A DNA stretch of 64,000 nucleotides from Pontibacter vulgaris (GCF_022758145.1 NZ_JAJVDH010000004.1:1-64000), one strand, 5' to 3'. Positions 53,495 to 63,106 are shown, counted from the stretch's first letter. Translations and numbers: made by a program. The notes: generated by a model not told the origin, from the letters alone.

Positions 53495-53869
53495 TCAATT
53501 ATCGGTGTTTTTATACTTACTCATAAGCTCTCCGCCAACTTTGGCAAGTATAAGCGGAATAAGCACAACAGCTATACCAACCGCAATTATCCTCCGGAGT
53601 CCAAGTCGCATGATCAGGTTACTTACAATGTTATCCCGCATTTGTTGCATCATAAATCTGCCGGCCCTGGTCATTGGTTTGCCTTTCAGTATTTCCTGCA
53701 CTTCGCGCCAGTTCCCGCGCTCCAACTGCCTTTTCAGAAAATCTAAAACTGAATCTTTGGTAATAAGTATAGCTTTGCTCAGCTGCTCCTGGCGTAAACG
53801 GCTCCACTGCAGCAATTCCTGCAATTTCATGTCCGGGTGTTTGGGAAGAAAAGCGCGCATGTGTATCAT
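53495..53869 (-). CDS. Small membrane protein of unknown function
   Basis: 124 residues. The N-terminal 95 residues are helical and basic (WSRLRQEQLSKAILITKDSVLDFLKRQLERGNWREVQEILKGKPMTRAGRFMMQQM). A C-terminal membrane span, RRIIAVGIAVVLIPLILAKVGGELM, ends the protein. Such tail-anchored arrangement suggests a cytoplasmic domain held at the inner membrane. Internal ATGs (residues 4 and 14) are alternative starts. I do not recognise the family. It is divergent from ispG. Confidence 0.55.
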   Translation of the reverse strand: MIHMRAFLPKHPDMKLQELLQWSRLRQEQLSKAILITKDSVLDFLKRQLERGNWREVQEILKGKPMTRAGRFMMQQMRDNIVSNLIMRLGLRRIIAVGIAVVLIPLILAKVGGELMSKYKNTDN

Positions 53870-54027
53870 AACCGCAAATTTTACCGTGAATTACTTAATC
53901 AAGTAAAGTCTTGCTGTTGCCACCTTGAAACTTGTAGCGAATAAGCATTACCTTTACGTGTTCAGCTTTTTGAACAAAGCAACTTATACTTTAGTTAAAG
54001 AAACGAAGCATTCTATAGCTTAGCTTT

Positions 54028-56007
54028 ATGAATAAGAACTATTGCCCCAGCCTTACAGAATATGTACGCAGGAAAACCATTGTAGTCAATATTGGCGACG
54101 TGCCCATGGGTGGTAACAATCCGATCAGGGTGCAGTCTATGACCACAGTTGACACCATGGATACTATGGGTTCAGTGGAACAGTGCATCCGCATGATAGA
54201 GGCCGGTTGCGAATATATCCGGATTACAGCGCCAAGTATAAAAGAAGCTGAAAACCTGCGTAATATCCGCGATGAGTTGCGCAAACGCGGTTATAATGTT
54301 CCCTTGGTTGCTGATATTCATTTTACACCAAACGCTGCCGAAGTTGCTGCCCGTATTGTTGAGAAAGTACGGATTAACCCTGGAAATTACGCCGATAAGA
54401 AGAAATTTGAAGTTATAGAGTATAACGACGAAACATACCAGGCTGAGCTGGACCGCATCCGTGAGCGCTTTCTTCCTTTAGTGCGCATCTGCAAAGAACA
54501 TGGCACGGCTATGCGCATCGGCACTAACCATGGTTCGCTTTCAGATCGAATACTTAGCCGTTACGGCGATACACCGCTTGGTATGGTTGAAAGTGCGCTT
54601 GAATTCCTGCGTATTTGTGAAGCGGAGAACTATCATAACATCGTTATCTCAATGAAAGCTTCCAATACCCAGGTAATGGTGCAGGCGTATCGCTTGCTGG
54701 TACAGAAGCTGGAAGAAGATGGCATGCAGCCATATCCGATGCACCTGGGTGTAACAGAGGCTGGCGAGGCTGAGGATGGCCGTATAAAATCGGCAGTGGG
54801 CATTGGCACTTTACTGGAAGACGGCTTAGGCGATACCGTACGTGTTTCGTTAACAGAAGCACCAGAGGCTGAGGCTCCTGTAGCCAAAGCTTTAATAGAC
54901 CGCTATACTCACCGCGCTGAAAAAGCATCGCCAATTAAGCCTGTTTGTAACGTTCCTATTGACCCATTCCAGTATCACCGCCGCGAAACAGTAGAAATAG
55001 AGAACCTTGGTGGTCAGAATGTACCGCGCGTAATCGCTGACCTGAGCCGGTTAACCGATATCAAGTATGCCGACCTGAAATGTGTAGGCCACCTGTATTC
55101 TATGCTGCTCGATAAGTTTAACATGAACGACCTCGGCGCAGATTATATTTATACCGGCGATACACCTGTCAGCTTTATGTTACCAAACGGGTTAAAGGAA
55201 ATACTTAACTATACACCATGGCTCCTGAACGAGCAACAGGATAACCGGCACCCGCTTTTAACAGCAAAACAATACCTTCCGGCAAAAGAAGAAAACCTGC
55301 ACCCGAAGCTCAACTTTGTGCAGCTAACCCTTGCCGACCTGACCGACGAAATGCTGCAACGTCTTAAGCAGGATAATACGGCTGTACTGATGCTGCATAC
55401 TGCCAATGAGCATGCCATGCCGGAGCTGCGTAAATGTTTCTTCAGGTTAATGAACAACGGAATTCAAAATCCGTGCATCGTTCAGCGAGAGTATGCCGAC
55501 CTGACCTCAGACGAGATACAGCTTTATGCTTCTACAGATGTGGGTGGCCTGCTGATTGACGGACTTGGTGATGGAATTATACTTGGCACCGAGCTATTGG
55601 CTGAACGCGAAAAAGGAGAGTGGCTACAAACTATTGAAAAGCTGAATAACCTGAGCTTTGGCATATTACAGGCTGCCCGTACCCGCATGAGCAAAACAGA
55701 ATACATTAGTTGCCCAAGTTGTGGTCGTACCCTGTTCGACCTGCAGGAAACCACGGCCATGATCCGCAAGCGCACTGACCACCTGAAAGGAGTGAAGATT
55801 GGGATTATGGGCTGTATAGTTAATGGCCCTGGCGAAATGGCTGATGCTGATTATGGGTATGTTGGTGTAGGTAAAGATAAAATTGCTTTGTACCGCGGCC
55901 AAACCGTTGTAAAAAAAGCAGTGCCTGCCGACCGTGCCGTAGACGAACTGATAGAGCTAATCCGCGAAGATGACAAATGGATTGAGCCTGTAAGACTGGA
56001 AGAATAA
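54028..56007 (+). CDS. ispG: 4-hydroxy-3-methylbut-2-enyl diphosphate synthase IspG, long insert type
   Basis: 659 residues, the long form seen in Bacteroidota, Chlamydiae and plants (E. coli: 372). The TIM-barrel domain begins RRKTIVVNIGDVPMGGNNPIRVQSMTTVDT. An inserted domain of about 260 residues (roughly 290-550) precedes the iron-sulfur domain with CPSCGRTLFDL and GIMGCIVNGPGEMADADYGYVG. The Cys residues of these motifs bind a [4Fe-4S] cluster. It converts MEcPP to HMBPP in the MEP isoprenoid pathway. It likely ends at the AAGTATAACA hairpin. Confidence 0.97.
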   Translation: MNKNYCPSLTEYVRRKTIVVNIGDVPMGGNNPIRVQSMTTVDTMDTMGSVEQCIRMIEAGCEYIRITAPSIKEAENLRNIRDELRKRGYNVPLVADIHFTPNAAEVAARIVEKVRINPGNYADKKKFEVIEYNDETYQAELDRIRERFLPLVRICKEHGTAMRIGTNHGSLSDRILSRYGDTPLGMVESALEFLRICEAENYHNIVISMKASNTQVMVQAYRLLVQKLEEDGMQPYPMHLGVTEAGEAEDGRIKSAVGIGTLLEDGLGDTVRVSLTEAPEAEAPVAKALIDRYTHRAEKASPIKPVCNVPIDPFQYHRRETVEIENLGGQNVPRVIADLSRLTDIKYADLKCVGHLYSMLLDKFNMNDLGADYIYTGDTPVSFMLPNGLKEILNYTPWLLNEQQDNRHPLLTAKQYLPAKEENLHPKLNFVQLTLADLTDEMLQRLKQDNTAVLMLHTANEHAMPELRKCFFRLMNNGIQNPCIVQREYADLTSDEIQLYASTDVGGLLIDGLGDGIILGTELLAEREKGEWLQTIEKLNNLSFGILQAARTRMSKTEYISCPSCGRTLFDLQETTAMIRKRTDHLKGVKIGIMGCIVNGPGEMADADYGYVGVGKDKIALYRGQTVVKKAVPADRAVDELIELIREDDKWIEPVRLEE

Positions 56008-56062
56008 CATAACTTAAATTACTGTTTTTCAAATCTTTTCCAGCCAATTACTGTTTAAGATT

Positions 56063-56102
56063 AAGTATAACAATAGCTTTCAAAAGTGCTTTTGTTATAC
56101 TT
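56063..56102. terminator. Hairpin with motif-built stem after ispG
   Basis: Outer arms AAGTATAACA and TGTTATACTT pair perfectly; the inside pairs partly (AGC...GCT). The outer stem is two opposite copies of the dispersed motif. Confidence 0.6.
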
Positions 56103-56134
56103 TAAAAATCGATTTTCTATACCAGCTATACAAC

Positions 56135-56299
56135 ATGAAGGGATTATTTGATTTTACTGAAGTAGCCACCTACTTCTTCCGCAAAAAGGACCCGAATCGT
56201 AAAACTAATTTTAACCTGCGTACTATGCATTTCATCAATAAACTATCTATTGTGATGTTTTTGATGGGCGCTATTTACTTTATAGTTACACATTTATAA
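56135..56299 (+). CDS. Small conserved membrane protein (DUF6728-like)
   Basis: 54 residues. The reading frame starts MKGLFDFTEVATYFFRKKDP, continues with NRKTNFNLRTMHFINKLSI and ends in a hydrophobic tail VMFLMGAIYFIVTHL, a single membrane span. I recognise the FF(R/K)KKDPNR(x)TNFNL(x)TMH block from small proteins conserved in Cytophagales (annotated DUF6728), with no known function. The next gene (YjbR family) begins 3 bases after its stop, which supports a real two-gene operon. Confidence 0.75.
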   Translation: MKGLFDFTEVATYFFRKKDPNRKTNFNLRTMHFINKLSIVMFLMGAIYFIVTHL

Positions 56300-56302
56300 C
56301 CT

Positions 56303-56656
56303 GTGAACATAGAGGAACTGCGGGAATACTGCCTTGCAAAACCAGGCACTACTGAAGAACTCCCTTTTGATGCCGATACGCTGGTGTTTAAAGTATGCGG
56401 TAAGATGTATGTACTTTGCAGCCTGTCAGATTATGAGAAAGGAATAGCGCTTAAATGTGAACCGGAACAGGCTATTGAGTTACGCGAAATGTACCCGCAA
56501 GTACTGCCCGGGTACCACATGAGCAAAATCCATTGGAATACCGTGTTGCCGGAATCCGGCTTGCCTGATAGCCTTTTACGTAATTGGATTGACGATTCCT
56601 ACAACCTGGTAGCTTCTAAACTTACAAAAGCTCAAAAGCAACTGATAGGATTTTAA
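56303..56656 (+). CDS. MmcQ/YjbR family protein (second copy)
   Basis: 117 residues with a GTG start 3 bases after the small upstream gene. It contains NIEELREYCLAKPGTTEELPFD, LVFKVCGKMYVLCSLSD, GIALKCEPEQAIELREMYP, HMSKIHWNTVLPESG and a C-terminal helix DSYNLVASKLTKAQKQ. It is a clear YjbR-fold protein and a diverged paralogue of the one at 17.5 kb. The second copy keeps the typical G-Y/HMNK-type segment better. Function is not established for the family. Confidence 0.88.
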   Translation: MNIEELREYCLAKPGTTEELPFDADTLVFKVCGKMYVLCSLSDYEKGIALKCEPEQAIELREMYPQVLPGYHMSKIHWNTVLPESGLPDSLLRNWIDDSYNLVASKLTKAQKQLIGF

Positions 56657-56681
56657 TTTAAGTATAAAAATATTTCAGCTG

Positions 56682-56726
56682 AAAAGAGTCGTTGGTAAAC
56701 TAAACAAGTTCGCCAGCGACTCTTTT
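56682..56726 (+). terminator. Terminator after the second YjbR gene
   Basis: Arms AAAAGAGTCGTTGG and CCAGCGACTCTTTT pair with one G-T wobble around a 17-base loop, followed by a T-run. Confidence 0.8.
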
Positions 56727-56947
56727 TATTTTATTCAGATTATCAATTAGTTATACTTCATCCATAACTATATTAAAACATTATTAAACGTGCTTCATTA
56801 CTTATTGCTTCATAAAAAATGAATTTATTCAATTTGCATCAAAGGAAGTAACAGCCGAAAAGCAATAAGAAGCTAATTCATGAAAGGCAAAAAATATCTT
56901 CTATAATCGACAAAACTTGAATAAGTCTCTATGAAATCTCAATAATT
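56727..56947. other. AT-rich upstream region of the MarR gene
   Basis: No gene is visible. It contains ATACTTCATCC and other AT-rich tracts and presumably the MarR promoter and operator, but I see no convincing TAnnTTTG box or clean palindrome. Confidence 0.3.
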
Positions 56948-57478
56948 ATGGTTAAAATTGAGAAACTCACCTTAACAAGTAATATGCCTTTAGAGAATGA
57001 AATTGGATTGTCTAGCTTTCGCAATGAATGGCAGAAAGCCAGCATGAGTGTCTTGTACACCCATGGTTTCTTATACAATGGATACGAGAGCTTCTTTAAA
57101 AAACATCAGGTTACATCACAGCAGTTTAACGTACTCAGGATTTTATTAGAGCAATTCCCAAGGCCAGTTTCTACGTCGTTCCTGCGTGATAAAATGCTCG
57201 ATAAAATGTCGGACGCTTCGCGTTTGGTTAGCCGTCTGCATGCTAAGGGCTTGGTAGAAGTTACTCAGAACCTGAAAGACAAGCGCCTGGTTAATATTGT
57301 TATATCTGCCAAAGGCCAGCAACTGGTTAGCCAGGTAGATAGCGATATTTATAACCTGGATGCTTTGGTGCAAGGACTTACTGAAGATGAAGCCATGCAG
57401 CTTACCGATTTACTTACAAAAGTTCGACAATCAATCAAGACTGTGCATGAGAGAATTTCTACACCTGAACAAGTTTAG
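56948..57478 (+). CDS. MarR-family transcriptional regulator
   Basis: 176 residues with a winged helix: helix EKFKKHQVTSQQFNVLRILL-like text (SFFKKHQVTSQQFNVLRILLEQ), then STSFLRDKMLDKMSDASRLVSRLHAKGLVEV as recognition helix and wing start, and the wing LKDKRLVNIVISAKGQQLV. Helices at both ends would form the dimer interface. MarR proteins repress nearby or own genes and respond to small molecules; the target here is not evident since leuS lies convergent to it. The N-terminal 35 residues are variable. Confidence 0.9.
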   Translation: MVKIEKLTLTSNMPLENEIGLSSFRNEWQKASMSVLYTHGFLYNGYESFFKKHQVTSQQFNVLRILLEQFPRPVSTSFLRDKMLDKMSDASRLVSRLHAKGLVEVTQNLKDKRLVNIVISAKGQQLVSQVDSDIYNLDALVQGLTEDEAMQLTDLLTKVRQSIKTVHERISTPEQV

Positions 57479-57508
57479 ATTCTAGGCTAAACACCCTTAA
57501 ACAGCTAA

Positions 57509-57550
57509 GCCTGCCTTGGTGCTTTTCAGCATTAGGCAGGCCTTTTTATT
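57509..57550 (+). terminator. Terminator of the MarR gene
   Basis: GCCTGCCT / AGGCAGGC stem with further pairing TGCT/AGCA inside, followed by a T-rich tract. Confidence 0.75.
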
Positions 57551-57604
57551 TTTACTGATGCTTAAAGGTTTTCTGAAGTTTAAATCAGGAGGTATGAACC
57601 ATAT

Positions 57605-57646
57605 AAAAACCGAAGAGCCGCTAAACATTGGCTGTTATAACGGCTC
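57605..57646 (-). terminator. Terminator of leuS
   Basis: GAGCCG / CGGCTC stem with weak pairing in the loop and, on the minus strand, a CGGTTTTT run. Confidence 0.6.
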
Positions 57647-57677
57647 CCGGTATAGTTAATTGGTAAGATGGAAGTCT

Positions 57678-60443
57678 TTATACTACCACGTTAATGATTT
57701 TGTTAGGTACTATAATAATTTTCTTTGGTGATTTTCCATCAAAAAACTTAGTTACCTGCTCATCAGCTAAAACTGCCTTTTCCATTTCTTCGCGAGGCGT
57801 GTCGATAGCGAAAGTCATTTTGCCACGGGTCTTACCATTTACCGATACAGGGTACTCATACGTGTTCTCTACCAGGTATTCTTCTTTCCATTGCGGGAAA
57901 GTAGCATACGTTATACTTTCTGAATGCCCTAAAGCCTGCCAGATCTCTTCAGTGATGTGTGGCGCGTAAGGAGCAAGTATAATAGTAAGTGGCTCCAGTA
58001 TAGCACGCTTGTTTGTCTTCAACTGTGTCAGTTCATTTGCGCAGATCATAAAGGTAGAAACCGATGTATTGAACGAAAAACGCTCAATATCTTCTTCTAC
58101 TTTTTTGATTGTCTTATGTAATGTCTTCAGCTCTTCTGCAGTAGGCGCATCCTCTGAAACCGAGAAGTTACCATCGTTGTCATGGAATAATCTCCAGTAT
58201 TTCTTCAGGAATTTGTGCACGCCATCCATTCCGTTGGTATTCCATGGCTTGAACTGCTCCAGTGGGCCCAGGAACATCTCGTACATACGTAGCGTGTCGG
58301 CGCCCATTCGCTCTACCAGATCATCCGGGTTCACAACGTTATACTTCGATTTCGACATCTTCTCGATCTCTACCCCAACGTTATACTTCCCATCTTCCAG
58401 TATAAATTCGGCATCAGCATTCTCAGGTCTCCACTTTCTGAAGGCTTCAATATCGAGCACGTCGTTCTCTACAATGTTCACATCCACGTGTAACTGCGTT
58501 GTCTCATATTGTTCTTTCAAACCATAAGAAACATACTTATTTGTGCCGTTAATGCGGTAAACAAAGTTAGAACGGCCCTGGATCATACCCTGGTTGATGA
58601 GCTTTTTGAATGGCTCGTGTTCAACTACCAGTCCCAGGTCATACATAAACTTGTTCCAGAAGCGGGAGTAGAGTAGATGCCCGGTTGCGTGCTCAGAGCC
58701 TCCAATATATAAATCTACATTTCTCCAGTACTCGATCTTATCTTTTGCAGCAAACTCATTGTTGTTTTGCGGGTCCATGTAGCGGTACCAGTACCAGCTG
58801 CTGCCTGCCCAACCCGGCATGGTGCTTAGTTCATACTCATACTGGTTGTTATACTTCCAGTCTACAGCGCGGCCCAGTGGTGGCTCACCGGTTTCGGTTG
58901 GCAGGTAGGCATCAATTTTAGGCAGCTCCAGTGGTAACTCCTCATCCTTCAACAACTGCGGAATGCCATTTTTAAAGTATACCGGCACTGGTTCACCCCA
59001 GTAACGCTGACGACTGAACACGGCATCGCGCATACGGTACTGCACACGACCCTTGCCAACACCTAGTTCTTCAGCTTTGGTTATACCTGCTTTTATAGCC
59101 TCTTTTACATCCAGCCCATTCAGGAAACCGGAATTGATGATCTTACCTTCTTTGGCAGCGTAGGCTTCTTCTTCTATATTTCCGCCTTCAACCACCTGCT
59201 TTATTGGAAGGTTAAAGTGCTTGGCAAACGCATAGTCGCGGGAGTCGTGGCCCGGAACGGCCATAACTGCACCAGTACCATAGCCTGCCAGCACATAATC
59301 CGCAATCCAGATCGGCACACGTTCTTCAGAGATTGGGTTGATGGCGTAAGCTCCTGTAAACACGCCGGTAACGGTTTTTACGTCGGTCATACGCTCACGC
59401 TCCGAACGGTTTTTGGCTACGTTCACATATTCCTCAACTGCGGCACGCTGGGCATCTGTCGTTATCTGCGCTACCAGGTCATGCTCCGGAGCAAGTACCA
59501 CAAAGGTAGCTCCGAAAATAGTATCGATGCGGGTCGTAAATACTTTAATATGGCCATCACCTTCAATCGCAAAGTCCAGCTCGGCACCAACCGATTTACT
59601 TATCCAGTTGCGCTGCATTTCCTTAACCGGCTCCGGCCAGTCTATCTCTTCTAAACCTTGTAGTAAACGCTCGGCATAGGCTGTGATGCGCATCATCCAC
59701 TGGCGCATTTTCTTACGCTCAACTGGGTAACCGCCACGCTCTGATACACCACCAACTACTTCGTCGTTAGCCAGTACCGTACCCAGGGCAGGGCACCAGT
59801 TTACGATAGCTTCGGCAACATAAGTTAATCTATACTTCAGCAGCATTTCAGCCTGCTGCTGTTCGTTCATACTTTTCCAGTCTTCAGCAGTGAAGGCAGG
59901 GGTATCTTCGTCGCAGGCGGCGTTTACATTAGCATTACCGGTAGCTTCAAACTCAGCGATCAGTTTCTCTATACTTTCAGCTTTATCCGAAGTATAGTTA
60001 TAGTAGCTGTTGAACAGCTGCATGAAGATCCATTGCGTCCATTTGTAGTAACTTGGGTCGGAGGTGCGCACTTCGCGTTCCCAGTCAAAAGAGAAACCTA
60101 TATTTTTTAGCTGCTCTATATAGCGGGCAATGTTCTGCTCGGTAGTAATGGCAGGGTGCTGGCCAGTTTGTATCGCATATTGCTCGGCTGGCAAACCAAA
60201 TGAGTCGAAGCCCATTGGGTGCAGCACATTAAAACCTTTCAGGCGCTTGTAACGGCTCACAATGTCAGAGGCGATATAACCAAGCGGGTGGCCAACGTGC
60301 AAACCTGCACCAGATGGATACGGGAACATATCTAGGGCGTAGTACTTAGGTTTGTCGTTGCTTTCGTTGGCTTTAAACGTCTGGTTTTCTTCCCAATAAC
60401 GCTGCCATTTTTTCTCAATCTGAAGGAAATTATACTCTGACAT
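57678..60443 (-). CDS. leuS: Leucine--tRNA ligase
   Basis: 921 residues. The class I HIGH motif appears as [16 protein letters not shown] near residue 40-55, and KMSKSK in [15 protein letters not shown] before the anticodon-binding domain. The CP1 editing domain (about 230-430) includes [19 protein letters not shown]. It charges tRNA-Leu and edits mischarged products. The insert around residues 165-190 ([19 protein letters not shown]) is typical of Bacteroidota. Many AGTATAA copies lie inside the gene. Monocistronic. Confidence 0.98.
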   Translation of the reverse strand: MSEYNFLQIEKKWQRYWEENQTFKANESNDKPKYYALDMFPYPSGAGLHVGHPLGYIASDIVSRYKRLKGFNVLHPMGFDSFGLPAEQYAIQTGQHPAITTEQNIARYIEQLKNIGFSFDWEREVRTSDPSYYKWTQWIFMQLFNSYYNYTSDKAESIEKLIAEFEATGNANVNAACDEDTPAFTAEDWKSMNEQQQAEMLLKYRLTYVAEAIVNWCPALGTVLANDEVVGGVSERGGYPVERKKMRQWMMRITAYAERLLQGLEEIDWPEPVKEMQRNWISKSVGAELDFAIEGDGHIKVFTTRIDTIFGATFVVLAPEHDLVAQITTDAQRAAVEEYVNVAKNRSERERMTDVKTVTGVFTGAYAINPISEERVPIWIADYVLAGYGTGAVMAVPGHDSRDYAFAKHFNLPIKQVVEGGNIEEEAYAAKEGKIINSGFLNGLDVKEAIKAGITKAEELGVGKGRVQYRMRDAVFSRQRYWGEPVPVYFKNGIPQLLKDEELPLELPKIDAYLPTETGEPPLGRAVDWKYNNQYEYELSTMPGWAGSSWYWYRYMDPQNNNEFAAKDKIEYWRNVDLYIGGSEHATGHLLYSRFWNKFMYDLGLVVEHEPFKKLINQGMIQGRSNFVYRINGTNKYVSYGLKEQYETTQLHVDVNIVENDVLDIEAFRKWRPENADAEFILEDGKYNVGVEIEKMSKSKYNVVNPDDLVERMGADTLRMYEMFLGPLEQFKPWNTNGMDGVHKFLKKYWRLFHDNDGNFSVSEDAPTAEELKTLHKTIKKVEEDIERFSFNTSVSTFMICANELTQLKTNKRAILEPLTIILAPYAPHITEEIWQALGHSESITYATFPQWKEEYLVENTYEYPVSVNGKTRGKMTFAIDTPREEMEKAVLADEQVTKFFDGKSPKKIIIVPNKIINVVV

Positions 60444-60620
60444 CTGTTCTGTATGTATCGCGGATGATATTCTTAAACCGTAAAAATAACACAGTTTCTG
60501 TAATTGTCGCGCTCAAATTGCTGATTGTTGAGCAGGAGTGAGGTTTTATCTCGTGTAAGAACCGTATTAATTTGCCTTTTAACCAGTATAAAGTATAAAT
60601 GAACAACCTTACGCTATTGC

Positions 60621-60651
60621 TTTACCTCGCTGACTAAAACCTGTACATTTG
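60621..60651 (+). promoter_or_regulatory. Promoter of the DsbA-family gene
   Basis: TTTA (one base from TTTG), a 19-base spacer, then TACATTTG, a perfect -7 box. The box overlaps an in-frame TTG (60649), so translation should start at the ATG at 60673. Confidence 0.6.
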
Positions 60652-60672
60652 TACTATAAACTAACTATAGAA

Positions 60673-61326
60673 ATGGAACAATACGATCTGCTGGATGTAC
60701 CGCACCTGATTTACGTAATGGACCCGATGTGCTCCTGGTGTTATGGATTTGCTCCGGTACTTAAAAAGATAAAAGAAGAAAATACCGGCAAATTAAACTT
60801 TAAACTGGTACTTGGCGGTCTTAGGCCCGGCACTACTGAGCCAATGGACGAGCAAATGAAGAATACCGTGAAGCTCCATTGGCAGGAAGTTGAAAAAGCT
60901 ACCCATCAGCCTTTTGATTATACTTTGTTCGACCGTGAAAATTTTGTTTACGACACAGAGCCTGGCTGCCGTGCAGTTGTAACCATGCGGTACCTGAAAA
61001 GAGAAGCAGAACTGGAAATGGCCGAAGCAGTGCAACATGCTTTTTATGCTAAAAACATTGACGTTACAAAACCTGAAGTATTAGCAAGTATAGCTGCTCA
61101 ATTTGGCATAGAAGAGGAAGCGTTTCTGGAAAAATTTAATTCAGAAGAAATAAAAGAAAAGACGCAGCAGGATTTCCTGATCGCGCGCCATGTACAGGCC
61201 AACGCTTTCCCGAGTTTATACTTGCTGAATGGGCATCAGATTATGTTGGTTAGCCGGGGCTACCGCAATTACGAAGCCGTAAAAAGTAAACTGGAAGAAA
61301 CACTGCTGAAAACGAAGACAGCGTAA
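60673..61326 (+). CDS. DsbA-family thiol oxidoreductase (FrnE-like)
   Basis: 217 residues from the ATG beyond the promoter box. The thioredoxin-fold active site is C-S-W-C in YVMDPMCSWCYGFAP near the N terminus. A helical insertion (residues ~60-150) and FLIARHVQANAFPSLYLLNG with the cis-Pro (FPS) complete the DsbA/FrnE pattern. There is no signal peptide, so it is cytoplasmic, like FrnE. It may reduce or isomerise disulfides or take part in detoxification; the substrate is unknown. Monocistronic. Confidence 0.88.
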   Translation: MEQYDLLDVPHLIYVMDPMCSWCYGFAPVLKKIKEENTGKLNFKLVLGGLRPGTTEPMDEQMKNTVKLHWQEVEKATHQPFDYTLFDRENFVYDTEPGCRAVVTMRYLKREAELEMAEAVQHAFYAKNIDVTKPEVLASIAAQFGIEEEAFLEKFNSEEIKEKTQQDFLIARHVQANAFPSLYLLNGHQIMLVSRGYRNYEAVKSKLEETLLKTKTA

Positions 61327-61394
61327 ACATCCTGTAGCACATATCCAAAACAGGCTCTTGTGCTAAGGAGGCCGCCAAATTAGAATTTCTATTT

Positions 61395-61440
61395 AACCAA
61401 TGTTTTAGCTGCTGTTGCAGGTATAGCATTGGTTTTTATT
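61395..61440 (+). terminator. Terminator of the DsbA-family gene
   Basis: AACCAATG / CATTGGTT arms around a nested CTGC-TGTT-GCAG hairpin, followed by a T-rich tract. Confidence 0.75.
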
Positions 61441-61554
61441 TTTATGACAGCGCCGAATGCTATACCTTATCTAATTTTCAGAATACAAAGTATAATAGGT
61501 GTCCTTGCTATACAAATTTACTTTTTGCTGCATGCACTATAAAAATCCTGAAGT

Positions 61555-62265
61555 ATGAGCAAACACAACCATAAAACTGCCATCAGCCACATATCAAAAA
61601 AAAGTATTCCTTATCACGAGCTGGTGCTGGGCGCCAACATCCGGAAAAGTATTTTTGACCTCATAAAAAGAGATTATCCGGATTTTACAGAAGAATCCTA
61701 CCTGTCTGAAAAAGAGCTTAATAAATACCGTAAAAAATACCTGGAAGAAATACTGACCCGGGAAGTAGGGGAACTAACGAAGCTCGAAAAAGAAGTAATG
61801 GAAAGTATCAATCAAAACGAGTTACTTTCTACAAACATCGAGTTTGAGTTGGATGAGCAAATTACCCTGGGCAACCGAATTGCGGATAAAGTGGCTAGTT
61901 TTGGCGGCAGCTGGACATTTATACTTTGTTTCTTTGGGTTTATACTTTTATGGATGTTGGTTAACTTATTTTTACTAGCATCTAAACCATACGACCCCTA
62001 TCCCTTTATACTCTTAAACCTGATCCTATCATGTCTGGCTGCTATACAAGCTCCCATTATTATGATGAGCCAGAACCGCAAAGAAACAAAAGATCGCCAG
62101 CGCTCCATTTACGATTATAAGGTAAATCTAAAGGCAGAATTGGAGATACGGCTACTACACGAAAAACTAGACCACATGATCGTGCACCAGAACCAACACC
62201 TGATTGAGATACAGGAAATACAGGTAGACCTGATGGAAGACATCCTGAACCGGATGAAGAAATAA
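61555..62265 (+). CDS. DUF1003-domain membrane protein
   Basis: 236 residues. The hallmark is LGNRIADKVASFGGSWTFILCF followed by two membrane spans (WTFILCFFGFILLWMLVNLF and YPFILLNLILSCLAAIQAPIIMMSQNR), exactly as in DUF1003. About 115 N-terminal residues are charged and helical, and a C-terminal coiled coil (KVNLKAELEIRLLHEKLDHMI) lies in the cytoplasm. The family sits in the inner membrane; function unknown. Confidence 0.92.
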   Translation: MSKHNHKTAISHISKKSIPYHELVLGANIRKSIFDLIKRDYPDFTEESYLSEKELNKYRKKYLEEILTREVGELTKLEKEVMESINQNELLSTNIEFELDEQITLGNRIADKVASFGGSWTFILCFFGFILLWMLVNLFLLASKPYDPYPFILLNLILSCLAAIQAPIIMMSQNRKETKDRQRSIYDYKVNLKAELEIRLLHEKLDHMIVHQNQHLIEIQEIQVDLMEDILNRMKK

Positions 62266-62272
62266 GTATAAA

Positions 62273-63016
62273 CTATAGTTTGGGGTGTAATGCCAGGATT
62301 GCTCTTAATGGATCTGTGCCATGCCAGGTTCCTTCGCTGCTAACAGGCTTAAAACGGGCAAAAAGCTCTTCGCTATACCATTTCTCAGCTCGTGTACGGC
62401 GCATTACTTCCTGGTGCATCGGGTGCTTATAAGCATACTGTTTCATTGCCTCCGCCGATTCCCAAACACTGAATGTTGCCTGCCGGATAAGCGGCAACTC
62501 ACCTAAGCCAATAGAACACAGTAACCCTTCAGCAGTGTCCAGCGCTTTGCTGGCCTGCGGTACAAAGCGCCAGAAAGATGGCAAAGCCCGCCAGTTTATA
62601 CTTGCCCGGGTAAGTACGGCAATAGGCCCATCTGTATACTTTTCATCCAATAAAGGAGAGAAGGGTTCGTGATCATCCCAGAGGCCATGCGACTGGTAAG
62701 GCAGTAACCGAACCGTCCATATCTCATTAGAGTGGTGGCGGTAGGTTTGCATTAAATCGGAGCGGTGCAGAAAATTTTCAGCCGCTTCTTCGCTTTCCCA
62801 GGTACATAGCAAGCCATAACGCCTGAAGTTGGGTTTTATGCTAAATCCTTTTCCGTGCCCGCTGCCTAACAGCTTATAAAATAGTAACCCCGGCACATCT
62901 TTTAAGTATGGCCTGGATGTGCCCATCTGAGCTAATCCCCAGCGTAAGTGGCCGTTTCGTATTCCAAAAAGGGTAAGCGTAGTAAGGCGTGGCATTGGAG
63001 TAAGCAGGTTCTGCAA
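62273..63016 (-). CDS. Spheroidene monooxygenase (CrtA)-like protein
   Basis: 247 residues. The segments TTLTLFGIRNGHLRWGLAQMGTSR, FYKLLGSGHGKGFSIKPNFRRYGLLCTWESEEAAENFL and RATFSVWESAEAMKQYAYKHPMH resemble the CrtA/YdbC-type ferredoxin-like heme-binding family, with two dimeric alpha-beta barrel repeats. True CrtA hydroxylates carotenoids with oxygen, but no other carotenoid gene lies here, so the substrate is open. An ATG 7 codons downstream (MPRLTTLTL) is an alternative start. Confidence 0.8.
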   Translation of the reverse strand: MQNLLTPMPRLTTLTLFGIRNGHLRWGLAQMGTSRPYLKDVPGLLFYKLLGSGHGKGFSIKPNFRRYGLLCTWESEEAAENFLHRSDLMQTYRHHSNEIWTVRLLPYQSHGLWDDHEPFSPLLDEKYTDGPIAVLTRASINWRALPSFWRFVPQASKALDTAEGLLCSIGLGELPLIRQATFSVWESAEAMKQYAYKHPMHQEVMRRTRAEKWYSEELFARFKPVSSEGTWHGTDPLRAILALHPKL

Positions 63017-63066
63017 AGTATAAAACTGATAATAATGCGGATGTACGAAGATACAAATCTGTAAAC

Positions 63067-63106
63067 AAAAACACCTGCCGGTACCAAAGGTTTAGCAGGT
63101 GTTTTT
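63067..63106 (-). terminator. Terminator of the flavin-binding stress protein gene
   Basis: AAAAACACCTGC / GCAGGTGTTTTT with a 16-base loop; A-run on the left gives the U-run on the minus strand. Confidence 0.85.

Noticed and set aside
60649-60672. TTG as the start of the DsbA-family gene
   Set aside because: It overlaps the TACATTTG -7 box. The ATG at 60673 gives the usual N terminus of the family.
61454-61552. A 32-codon frame (MTAPNAIPYLIFRIQ) before the DUF1003 gene
   Set aside because: No known family, no start context, and it covers the intergenic stretch after a terminator; more likely chance.
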